Below are positions 1 through 5,152 of a stretch of 5,152 nucleotides of DNA, one piece after another. Numbering within the stretch: position 1 is the stretch's first letter; each line of letters begins with the position of its first letter. The stretch covers positions 1-5,152 of the forward strand of contig JAGOJE010000086.1 in assembly GCA_017995275.1 (NCBI GenBank). The letters are read 5' to 3'. The notes under the pieces were generated by a model. It was not told where the DNA came from and ran no database searches. It saw only the letters and a list, made by a program, of their open reading frames with translations. Source of the stretch: Rickettsiaceae bacterium. GTDB lineage: Bacteria > Pseudomonadota > Alphaproteobacteria > Rickettsiales > Rickettsiaceae. The translations under genes were made by a program, and so were the position numbers.

Positions 1-1303
1 GGCTGATCCATTTTATGACAAAGGCTTCAAAAATTTCTTGCAACTCACAATTTGGAATTTTTACTTCGCACTCATATATACCAGCTCTTAATTCAAGGAC
101 TTTTTGCACTGTCAAATATCCAGAAAAGAGCAGCAAATTATAGAAAGCCTCATGAGATGTTCTTATCTCAGAAAATACCATATGAGGATCAGCAGTCATA
201 TTTATGCTACCACCTTCAATTAAATGCTGAATCTCCGGCTGGAAGTCATCAAGAAGGGCGGCTATTTCGAGTAGAGCCGCGCTACCAGTGCCTACCCAAT
301 ATGCCCTAAGCTGTCTTTCTCTAAGGTAATTAATTATAGACCATGGGTTATAGATTGTTATTCCGCCAATATTGTAACCATTATACCAGGACTTAATGTC
401 GTTTATTGCACTGTCATCACGATCCATATCACAATCATGTAGCAAACCTCTTACCTCATCTTCGGTAAAACCAAAGTAAGGCGCATATCTTTGATCAAGG
501 ATAGAAGCTTCTGTTAAGTTGTTTATTCCTGAAAACAAATTTGCCTTGGCAATGCGCAATATTCCTGTAACAACAGCTCTTTCAAGAAAATCGTTAGTCT
601 TCAGTGCATAGCCGAAGATCTCTCTAAATAGCTTCAGAATGTCTTCAGGTTCATCCCCAAGCTCCTTGCCAGATAATTTTAAACCGTACCAATTGTTCAT
701 TGGGGAATCATATTCGTCTATTAGAATGATGGCTTTTTTGCCAAAGTGAGTAAAGAGCATTTTTGATAAAGTGCTTAGTCCCGCGTTTATCTCGCTGTAA
801 TTTAGTGTTTTTGAAAGAATTTTTTCTAACAAACTAATAGATGGCTGTTCAAGAGCATTACTACGCGATAGGTACCAATGCTGTTCGAAAGCTCCATATA
901 CAACACTTGACACACCTTCTAAGACGCTTTCATAGGATGATGATGTGATGTTCTTAAAAGTCACAAAAATAGTAGGATGTTTACCGCAATATTGCTCAAC
1001 AATTTCAGGATATTGCTGCCCAATTTGCATCTCCAAAAATAGCGCTCTTTTTTCAGCTAGTTTTTCCTCATTTACAGATCCATCTCTATTTACTGGGATC
1101 GAGAAAAAATACTCTAGCATCTTCATGTTCAAAGTCTTACCCCAGCGCCTTGGGCGGGTGATTAAAGAAACTTCGCTCGTAGAAAGTACATCTTTTATAA
1201 GCAAGGTTTTATCTACAAGAAGCGCACCTTCAGTGGTAACCATTTGCTCAAAAATGTCAGACCCAACTCTTGAAAACCGATTAAGTTCGCGTTTATCCAT
1301 CAT
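1..1303 (-). CDS. AAA-ATPase-like protein (PF09820 type), 3' end cut by the window edge
   Basis: The frame is open from 1303 to the left edge, giving the first 434 residues with no stop. Family features appear in order: a DKT motif (31-33); a degenerate Walker A, TRPRRWGKT (49-57), where the usual first glycine is Arg, as is typical of this family; a Walker B, AIILIDEYDSPM (191-202); VTGILRIAKANLFSGINNL (245-263); WYNGY (306-310) followed by YNPWS (318-322); and LLFSGYLT (391-398) leading into an IPN segment (416-418). These match the AAA-ATPase-like family, whose members normally continue into a C-terminal PD-(D/E)XK nuclease-like domain (DUF1703/PF08011) that would lie outside this window. 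The cellular role of the family is not established; it is often multicopy in endosymbionts and Bacteroidetes. An in-frame TGA directly precedes ATG 1303, so the start is 1303 or the adjacent ATG at 1300. No clear Shine-Dalgarno is visible. Family assignment is firm; function is unknown. Confidence 0.9.
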   Translation of the reverse strand, partial: MMDKRELNRFSRVGSDIFEQMVTTEGALLVDKTLLIKDVLSTSEVSLITRPRRWGKTLNMKMLEYFFSIPVNRDGSVNEEKLAEKRALFLEMQIGQQYPEIVEQYCGKHPTIFVTFKNITSSSYESVLEGVSSVVYGAFEQHWYLSRSNALEQPSISLLEKILSKTLNYSEINAGLSTLSKMLFTHFGKKAIILIDEYDSPMNNWYGLKLSGKELGDEPEDILKLFREIFGYALKTNDFLERAVVTGILRIAKANLFSGINNLTEASILDQRYAPYFGFTEDEVRGLLHDCDMDRDDSAINDIKSWYNGYNIGGITIYNPWSIINYLRERQLRAYWVGTGSAALLEIAALLDDFQPEIQHLIEGGSINMTADPHMVFSEIRTSHEAFYNLLLFSGYLTVQKVLELRAGIYECEVKIPNCELQEIFEAFVIKWIS

Positions 1304-1333
1304 TCAAATTATAAATTTATTTAAGATGATAGC

Positions 1334-1361
1334 ATTATAGCATATTATAATTAAAAACCAA
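1334..1361 (-). promoter_or_regulatory. Sigma70-type promoter of the AAA-ATPase-like gene (extended -10)
   Basis: Read on the minus strand there is TTGGTT (1361-1356), a 16-nt spacer, then TATAAT (1339-1334) preceded by TGC, giving an extended -10 (TGCTATAAT). Transcription would start near 1327, leaving a leader of about 24 nt before ATG 1303. A second TATAAT (1349-1344) lies just upstream but has a poorer -35. The promoter directly follows the U-tract of the upstream terminator, so the ATPase gene appears to be transcribed separately from phaCA. Predicted from sequence only. Confidence 0.6.
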
Positions 1362-1368
1362 AGAGCTT

Positions 1369-1424
1369 AAAAAAAACAACGAATCCTGACTTTGGCAAAA
1401 CCCTTTAGTCTTCAAAGTCAGGAT
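1369..1424 (-). terminator. Intrinsic (Rho-independent) terminator of the phaC-phaA operon
   Basis: A perfect 12-bp inverted repeat (ATCCTGACTTTG at 1383-1394, CAAAGTCAGGAT at 1413-1424) encloses an 18-nt loop. On the minus strand the stem begins 8 nt after the phaA stop codon, and a run of eight T (1376-1369) follows the stem after a 6-nt gap (TCGTTG). Position, perfect stem and T-run all fit termination of phaA transcription. The loop is larger than usual and the T-run is slightly displaced from the stem. The stem is symmetrical, but no T-run follows it on the plus strand, so it should act in one direction. Confidence 0.8.
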
Positions 1425-1432
1425 GATTAGAA

Positions 1433-2608
1433 TTATAAGCCTTCTAGGCACATTGCTATTCCCATTCCACCACCGATGCAAAGTGTGGCTAGTGCTTTTT
1501 TGGACTTCCTACGTTTCATTTCGTGCAAGAGTGTAACGAGAATTCTTGTTCCACTTGCTCCTATTGGGTGGCCAAGTGCAATAGCACCACCATTTACATT
1601 TACTTTGGATATATCCCAACCCATTGCATTATTTACATAGCAGCTTTGAGATGCAAAAGCTTCATTCGCTTCTATAAGGTCAAGGTCTGATATATTCCAT
1701 CCAGCTTTTGTAAGGGCTTTTTTGCTTGCGGGCACTGGTCCTGTGCCCATAATGCTTGGGTCAACTCCTGCAGATGCATAAGACACAATCCTTGCAATAG
1801 GTATAAGGTTATGTTTTAAAACAGCTTCTTTGGATGCAACTATTACAGCTGCAGCTCCGTCGTTTATTCCAGAAGCATTGCCTGCTGTAACTGTTCCCTC
1901 TTTATCAAACGCTGGACGGAGTTTGGATAGGGTTTCCACTGTTGTATCGCCTTTTATGAATTCGTCTTTATTCATTACGATTGTTTCTTTCCGTAATTGC
2001 ACCTCAATTGGGACTATTTCTTCTATGAACTTCCCTTCTTGTTGTGCTTTATAAGCTTTCTGATGTGATAGATACGAAAGTTCATCTTGCTGGCTTCTGG
2101 ATATATTAAATTGCTTTGCAATATTTTCCGCAGTGATTCCCATATGTGTTGATGAGAATATATCTGTTAGACCGTCGTATATCATCATATCTACAAGGCT
2201 CGCATTTCCCATGCGAGTACCTGATCTCATGTAACTACAGTGAGTGGATAAAGACATATTCTCTTGCCCCCCTGCTAAAACAAGGTCTGCATCTCCACAA
2301 ATGATAGAAGAAGCGGCAAGTGCCACTGATTTTAGGCCTGATCCACATACTTTATTTATAGTTGTAGCTGGAATTTCTTTTGGAATTCCAGAATTTATAG
2401 AAGCTTGACGTGCTGTGTTTTGTCCAAGCCCCCCTGTTAACACATGACCCATTATGACTTCTGAAATTTCAGCCGGGTCTATTTTGCTTGAATCTATAAG
2501 ATTTCTGAGCACTTGTTCTGCAAGCTTTACTGAAGGTACTGTGCTAAGCCCTCCCATAAAATTTCCGATTGCTGTGCGTTTAGCATGCGTAATGTAGACT
2601 TCTTTCAT
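1433..2608 (-). CDS. phaA: Acetyl-CoA acetyltransferase (beta-ketothiolase, PhaA/AtoB type)
   Basis: This cytoplasmic thiolase condenses two acetyl-CoA to acetoacetyl-CoA, the first step of PHB synthesis, or runs in reverse during degradation. The 391-residue length is that of biosynthetic thiolases. Catalytic elements are all present: nucleophile Cys88 in NKVCGSGLKS; HMG at 155-157 in the substrate-loop region; Asn315 in EANEAFA; His347 in GGAIALGHPIGASG; and Cys377 in LCIGGGMGIA. These match the C89/N316/H348/C378 set of the Zoogloea enzyme with a shift of one. The start at 2608 is supported by GGAG (2621-2618), 9 nt upstream and inside the end of phaC; the two genes overlap by 29 nt, so translational coupling is likely. 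Overlap with a PHA synthase argues for a role in PHB formation rather than fatty-acid breakdown. A terminator follows directly. Family is certain; the exact pathway is inferred from context. Confidence 0.96.
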   Translation of the reverse strand: MKEVYITHAKRTAIGNFMGGLSTVPSVKLAEQVLRNLIDSSKIDPAEISEVIMGHVLTGGLGQNTARQASINSGIPKEIPATTINKVCGSGLKSVALAASSIICGDADLVLAGGQENMSLSTHCSYMRSGTRMGNASLVDMMIYDGLTDIFSSTHMGITAENIAKQFNISRSQQDELSYLSHQKAYKAQQEGKFIEEIVPIEVQLRKETIVMNKDEFIKGDTTVETLSKLRPAFDKEGTVTAGNASGINDGAAAVIVASKEAVLKHNLIPIARIVSYASAGVDPSIMGTGPVPASKKALTKAGWNISDLDLIEANEAFASQSCYVNNAMGWDISKVNVNGGAIALGHPIGASGTRILVTLLHEMKRRKSKKALATLCIGGGMGIAMCLEGL

Positions 2609-3635
2609 ATTTTGACTCCATATTTTTTATCCAACTATTTAATTCTAGTATAAATTTTTTCTTTTGTGAACCAACTAGATATCCTATATGCCCCGTATCA
2701 TAGCTGAATTTTGTAATATGTGGTTTTAATATTGGTAATGCATTAGAAGATTCAGGTGGAACAATGTTATCCTTAGTGCCTATAATTAACAAAGTTGGGC
2801 TATTTATAAGTGATGGATCTATAGTAACTCCATCTATTTTCCACTCATTATTTAGCATGATGTTTTTATCTATGAATGAGTTCATCAGCTGTTTATATAA
2901 AGCCTTTGGAAGGTCTATTCCACTTGATTGCCACCTTTCCACAGCGAAGAATTTTTCTATATTCATATTACTAGCTTTATGTTTGTAATAACCTATTTTC
3001 TGCTCGAAGCTGCTAGGGTTCATAAGAAAGAACAATATCTGAAAATATAATGCTGGAACTGTTTCAATGCTTTCAATTGTTTTTTCAAGGTCTAGCTCGT
3101 CATATATTTTTTTGGGAGCTTTTAAGAATGAGAAATCCCATGGGGTGCTTAGTAGTGTGATTGAATTTGCTTGATGTTTTGCCAAAATATTTGCAGCAAT
3201 AGCTATATTCCCACCTATGCAATGCCCAATTATATCGATATTTTTATTATGGTGCTGTTGTATCTGAAGCAATATTTTGGATAAAGAAATTGCATAATTA
3301 TCTAAAGTATGGTCTTGCCTTGTGACTTCTTTCCATTCCACCATATATACTTTACCAAACATTCGTAAATTTGTTATGAGATCATCAGGGGAAGAGATTA
3401 GCAAAATATCTGGCGAATTGAATATAGATGGCGAAACAAGAAATATTCTATCTGTTTCAGAAAGAGCTGTAGAGTCAAATACCAGAACTCTAGATGAATA
3501 GTCGAAATCTATAACTTTATTTGCAGCATTACTGCAGGATAAACAGTAGCTAAACTTTTTATAGTCGCTTTGATATTTTTCAAAATCTTGTAGCAAACTT
3601 TGTGCGTAGCTTTGCATATTGCCCTGTCCATACAT
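2580..3635 (-). CDS. phaC: Poly(3-hydroxyalkanoate) synthase, short class III-like PhaC
   Basis: An alpha/beta-hydrolase-fold polymerase that joins (R)-3-hydroxyacyl-CoA units, normally 3-hydroxybutyryl-CoA, into granule-bound polyester. The lipase-like box is GHCIGG (137-142) with nucleophile Cys139; Asp289 lies in GTKDNIVPPESS and His316 in DTGHIGYLVGS, completing the Cys-Asp-His triad. Further synthase landmarks are KVYMVEW (95-101), STPWDFS (163-169) and FFAVERW (229-235). At 351 residues, with triad spacing of 150 and 27, it matches class III PhaC (about 355 residues, C149/D302/H331 in Allochromatium) and lacks the roughly 200-residue N-terminal domain of class I enzymes. Class III enzymes need a PhaE partner, which is not seen here. 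An in-frame TAA lies two codons before ATG 3635. The ATG at 3617 (M7) has AGGG just upstream and suits the predicted promoter better, so the protein may be 345 residues. The 3' end overlaps phaA by 29 nt. Confidence 0.9.
   Translation of the reverse strand: MYGQGNMQSYAQSLLQDFEKYQSDYKKFSYCLSCSNAANKVIDFDYSSRVLVFDSTALSETDRIFLVSPSIFNSPDILLISSPDDLITNLRMFGKVYMVEWKEVTRQDHTLDNYAISLSKILLQIQQHHNKNIDIIGHCIGGNIAIAANILAKHQANSITLLSTPWDFSFLKAPKKIYDELDLEKTIESIETVPALYFQILFFLMNPSSFEQKIGYYKHKASNMNIEKFFAVERWQSSGIDLPKALYKQLMNSFIDKNIMLNNEWKIDGVTIDPSLINSPTLLIIGTKDNIVPPESSNALPILKPHITKFSYDTGHIGYLVGSQKKKFILELNSWIKNMESKYERSLHYAC
2618..2621 (-). promoter_or_regulatory. Ribosome binding site of phaA inside the end of phaC
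   Basis: GGAG on the minus strand lies 9 nt before ATG 2608 and within the last codons of phaC. It fixes the thiolase start and shows that the 29-nt gene overlap is genuine, with re-initiation or coupled translation likely. Confidence 0.7.
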
Positions 3636-3643
3636 GGATTAGC

Positions 3644-3672
3644 AATGTAGTCTTTTTAGCTAAGTTTTGCAA
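3644..3672 (-). promoter_or_regulatory. Candidate promoter of the phaC-phaA operon
   Basis: On the minus strand TTGCAA (3672-3667) and TACATT (3649-3644) are separated by 17 nt; each hexamer matches the sigma70 consensus at four of six positions. Transcription would begin about 3637, only one or two bases before ATG 3635. Either the mRNA is almost leaderless, or translation starts at ATG 3617, which has AGGG four bases upstream. The match is moderate and the surrounding DNA is very AT-rich, so a chance match is possible. Confidence 0.4.
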
Positions 3673-3715
3673 TTAAAAATTGAATTAGTTTTATTAATAG
3701 TAACGTTGTTCTTTA

Positions 3716-4492
3716 CTATTTTATATATAGTAGTGGGTCTACTGGCGTTTTTCCTTTTCGAATTGCAAAATAGAGCTGTGGTTTTTTTACATCTCCTGTT
3801 TTGCCAACATGTCCTATAATCTGCCCTTTCTTTATTAGGTTATTTTGTTTTAGGGCAGCTTCTTCAAGATGGGCATATGCAGAGAATAGGTCGCCACTAT
3901 TATGTTTTACTATTATCAATTTGCCAAAACGTGGGTCATCCCCTGAAAAAACTACTGCACCGTCTGATACTGCTTTCACATTAGTTCCAAGCGGAGCTTC
4001 TATGTTTATACCTGTGTTTTTCTTGCCCATATTCATCTGCCCAAATTTGCTTATAATTGGGCCATCTACTGGTAAAGAAAAGCGCGTAGGAGATGCAGCC
4101 TTATTTTCCAAATCATTTGGATTTTCTTCTGGTGAAATTACATCTCCAACTTCATGTTTTTTCTTATCTTGAGCTGTCTGCTCAAGATATTCTTTTTCTT
4201 CTAGAGAGCTCATTTCATCTTCTAGATTTGCATTTTTATCTTCCTTATTTTCATAAACCTTCTTTTCTGTAACAAAAGGTGACTCTTCTTTTCTATCTTC
4301 CTCTTTTTGCTTAGAATCATCTGCTGATCTTGAATCATCGCTTAGATGTATGCTTCGTTTTGTAATTGCAGAAGAACTCTCATCACTTTTTGAGCTTTTA
4401 CCTCTAGCGTCTTTGAATTCTATAGGCGCTGGTGAGTTTGATGCACATGCAAAAAGTGTGAATGATATAATGAGTGATAAAAATTGTTTCAT
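3716..4492 (-). CDS. NlpD/EnvC-like lipoprotein with a degenerate LytM (M23) domain
   Basis: The N-terminus is a lipoprotein signal, with a hydrophobic stretch (4-14) ending in the lipobox LFAC and lipidated Cys16. Residues about 25-130 form a very hydrophilic Ser/Lys/Asp/Glu-rich linker, probably a flexible periplasmic stalk. The LytM/M23 fold spans about 138-258, with TGINIEAPLGT (160-170), AYAHL (205-209), KKGQIIGHVGKTG (221-233) and a VDPLLYI end. The zinc site is lost: the metal-binding His and Asp of the HxxxD motif are Asn159 and Asn163, and the HxH motif is Gln239-Leu-Tyr241; only His208 remains. It is therefore unlikely to cut peptidoglycan and, like NlpD and EnvC, may instead activate an N-acetylmuramyl-L-alanine amidase during cell separation (inferred). 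No LysM domain is seen, unlike E. coli NlpD. An in-frame TGA one codon upstream fixes the start at 4492. It has its own strong promoter. Confidence 0.88.
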   Translation of the reverse strand: MKQFLSLIISFTLFACASNSPAPIEFKDARGKSSKSDESSSAITKRSIHLSDDSRSADDSKQKEEDRKEESPFVTEKKVYENKEDKNANLEDEMSSLEEKEYLEQTAQDKKKHEVGDVISPEENPNDLENKAASPTRFSLPVDGPIISKFGQMNMGKKNTGINIEAPLGTNVKAVSDGAVVFSGDDPRFGKLIIVKHNSGDLFSAYAHLEEAALKQNNLIKKGQIIGHVGKTGDVKKPQLYFAIRKGKTPVDPLLYIK

Positions 4493-4520
4493 AATTCAAA
4501 CCATTAAAATTTACAGACCT

Positions 4521-4548
4521 ATTATAACGATACTGCTATATTAGTCAA
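4521..4548 (-). promoter_or_regulatory. Strong sigma70 promoter of the NlpD-like gene
   Basis: On the minus strand TTGACT (4548-4543), a 16-nt spacer and a perfect TATAAT (4526-4521) form a near-consensus promoter. The expected start is near 4514, leaving a leader of about 22 nt before ATG 4492. Its -35 begins 2 nt after the stop codon of the upstream small gene, so the NlpD-like gene can be expressed alone as well as by read-through. No good Shine-Dalgarno is seen before 4492. Confidence 0.75.
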
Positions 4549-4550
4549 TC

Positions 4551-4799
4551 TTAGCGACCTATGTCGCTTACTATAAATTCAATAACCTTATCTTCTGGAT
4601 TAGCTTTTGGGGCTACTTCCTGATCGTTTTTTGCGGACTTTATTTCATCATCTATACTTTTATTTAGGCCGTCTGCATCCTTTTTGATGGCAGGTCTTGC
4701 TAGGCATCCAATTTTTTGAGTGCTAGCGCATTCTGCTATTTGCGGCAAGTAGCAGCTGATTATTCCAGTCATAATGCAATAAAAACAAGTCTTTAGCAT
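4551..4799 (-). CDS. Small predicted secreted protein or lipoprotein, unknown function
   Basis: I do not recognise this protein. From ATG 4799 it has 82 residues. It starts MLK, followed by a hydrophobic stretch to about residue 15, then IISC (13-16), which fits a lipobox with lipidated Cys16. Alternatively, cleavage could occur near AECAS (22-26). The rest is hydrophilic, with a charged middle (about 38-70, rich in Lys and Asp) and a more hydrophobic end, VIEFIVSDIGR. Five Cys lie in the first 32 residues (5, 8, 16, 24, 32). The frame also opens at ATG 4820 (89 residues), but ATG 4799 is preferred: it has GGA 8 nt upstream, begins a cleaner signal sequence, and lies downstream of the predicted transcription start near 4817. 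It precedes the NlpD-like gene on the same strand with a 58-nt gap, so an envelope role is possible but unproven. Confidence 0.6.
   Translation of the reverse strand: MLKTCFYCIMTGIISCYLPQIAECASTQKIGCLARPAIKKDADGLNKSIDDEIKSAKNDQEVAPKANPEDKVIEFIVSDIGR
4553..4568 (-). other. Small GC-rich hairpin over the last codons of the small gene
   Basis: AGCGAC and GTCGCT form a perfect 6-bp stem around a 4-nt loop, covering the last codons and part of the stop codon. No T-run follows on either strand, so it is not a standard intrinsic terminator. It could protect the 3' end of the small mRNA, or be chance. Confidence 0.3.
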
Positions 4800-4823
4800 A
4801 AAATAAGTCCATTGTATCATTTA

Positions 4824-4851
4824 ATTTTATTGCAAAAAAACTAATCTGCAA
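4824..4851 (-). promoter_or_regulatory. Promoter of the small secreted-protein gene, interleaved with the rpiB promoter
   Basis: On the minus strand TTGCAG (4851-4846), a 16-nt spacer and TAAAAT (4829-4824) predict a start near 4817. This lies past ATG 4820 and so favours ATG 4799. The elements sit inside the span of the rpiB promoter on the other strand, so the two should compete for RNA polymerase. Confidence 0.5.
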
Positions 4852-4859
4852 GTTATAAT
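4830..4859 (+). promoter_or_regulatory. Promoter of rpiB
   Basis: TTGCAA (4830-4835), an 18-nt spacer and a perfect TATAAT (4854-4859) predict a start near 4866 and a leader of about 24 nt. A Shine-Dalgarno AAGG (4877-4880) lies 9 nt before the rpiB ATG. Confidence 0.6.
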
Positions 4860-4889
4860 GGACTTGCTCTCCTTATAAGGCAAATTTTT

Positions 4890-5152
4890 ATGAACAACTA
4901 TAATATTTCTATCGCATCTGATCATGCCGGATTCCCATTAAAGCAGAAAATAATTTCTTATTTAGAGGCTGCAAGCCATAATACCCAAGACCTCGGAACG
5001 AATAATGAATTTGAAAAGGTTGATTATCCTGATTATGCAGCAAAATTATGTGAGAATATGCTTGATCAATCTAGTGATTTTGGAATTTTGATATGTAGGT
5101 CTGGGATTGGAATGTCTATTGCCGCTAATCGATTTTCTGGGATTAGAGCGGC
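4890..5152 (+). CDS. rpiB: Ribose-5-phosphate isomerase B, 3' end cut by the window edge
   Basis: RpiB interconverts ribose 5-phosphate and ribulose 5-phosphate in the non-oxidative pentose phosphate pathway, supplying precursors for nucleotides. The first 87 of a usual 140-150 residues are present. Family motifs are IASDHAGFPLK (8-18), with the substrate-binding Asp11-His12; DLGT (34-37); DYPDYA (45-50); and GILICRSGIGMSIAANR (65-81), containing the catalytic Cys69 (Cys66 in E. coli) and the phosphate-contacting loop, then GIRA. The residue after the catalytic Cys is Arg70, where many RpiB proteins, including E. coli's (CGTG), have Gly. The start at 4890 is supported by AAGG 9 nt upstream. 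It is divergent from the small secreted-protein gene, with interleaved promoters. The dimer-interface and C-terminal residues lie beyond the window. Confidence 0.95.
   Translation, partial: MNNYNISIASDHAGFPLKQKIISYLEAASHNTQDLGTNNEFEKVDYPDYAAKLCENMLDQSSDFGILICRSGIGMSIAANRFSGIRA

Noticed and set aside
52..309. An 85-codon plus-strand open frame
   Set aside because: It is antisense to the well-conserved C-terminal part of the visible ATPase region, so it is a shadow frame.
945..1340. A 131-codon open frame on the plus strand opposite the ATPase gene
   Set aside because: It is wholly antisense to the conserved ATPase motifs and has no recognisable domain or signal of its own.
1344..1349. Second TATAAT as an alternative promoter for the ATPase gene
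   Set aside because: The -35 region at the right distance (TTTTAA) is poor, and the downstream extended -10 is better.
3670..3682. Palindrome CAATTAAAAATTG as an operator for phaCA
   Set aside because: A short, all-AT core palindrome in AT-rich DNA. It overlaps the -35 but matches no regulator site I can name.
3696..3720. Inverted repeat AATAGTAA/TTACTATT over the stop codon of the NlpD-like gene, as a terminator
   Set aside because: The 8-bp stem has only one G-C pair per arm and no T-run follows on the minus strand, so it would be weak. The DNA is AT-rich enough for chance.
3801..4172. A 123-codon plus-strand open frame
   Set aside because: It is antisense to the LytM domain, whose motifs show that the minus strand is the coding one.
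1..5152. CRISPR array, tRNA/rRNA genes, insertion sequence ends or attachment sites
   Set aside because: No regularly spaced repeats, tRNA-like folds, transposase genes or terminal inverted repeats were seen on reading both strands.

Overview
The window is AT-rich chromosomal DNA (roughly a third to two fifths G+C by eye) from a Gram-negative bacterium. It has lipoprotein signals, an NlpD-like envelope protein and short sigma70-type promoters. A polyhydroxyalkanoate (PHB) synthase/thiolase pair together with an 'AAA-ATPase-like' gene of the type often multiplied in endosymbionts points most plausibly to a host-associated, low-GC proteobacterium, perhaps a Rickettsiales- or Holosporales-like alphaproteobacterium. 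That placement is inference; there is no rRNA or other decisive marker here.

Layout: five genes lie on the minus strand and one on the plus strand. From the right edge leftwards they are: the 5' part of rpiB (plus strand, 4890 to the edge); a small predicted secreted or lipidated protein (4799-4551); an NlpD/EnvC-type lipoprotein with a LytM (M23) domain whose zinc site is degenerate (4492-3716); phaC, a short class III-sized PHA synthase (3635-2580); phaA, an acetyl-CoA acetyltransferase (2608-1433); and a PF09820-type AAA-ATPase-like gene that runs off the left edge (1303-1). Every gene is intact except the two cut by the window edges.

How they work together: phaC and phaA overlap by 29 nt and form a two-gene PHB operon. 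PhaA condenses two acetyl-CoA to acetoacetyl-CoA. PhaC polymerises (R)-3-hydroxybutyryl-CoA. The reductase that links them (PhaB) and a PhaE/PhaR partner subunit are not in the window. The operon ends in a strong intrinsic terminator (perfect 12-bp stem plus T8). The ATPase gene has its own extended -10 promoter directly beyond it. The NlpD-like gene has a near-consensus promoter just after the stop codon of the small upstream gene. That small gene and rpiB are divergent and are read from two interleaved promoters in a 69-100 bp gap.

Nothing here is clearly a new biological system. The most interesting items are the minimal PhaC with no visible partner, the catalytically dead LytM domain on a charged stalk, the unrecognised small secreted protein, and the overlapping divergent promoters.
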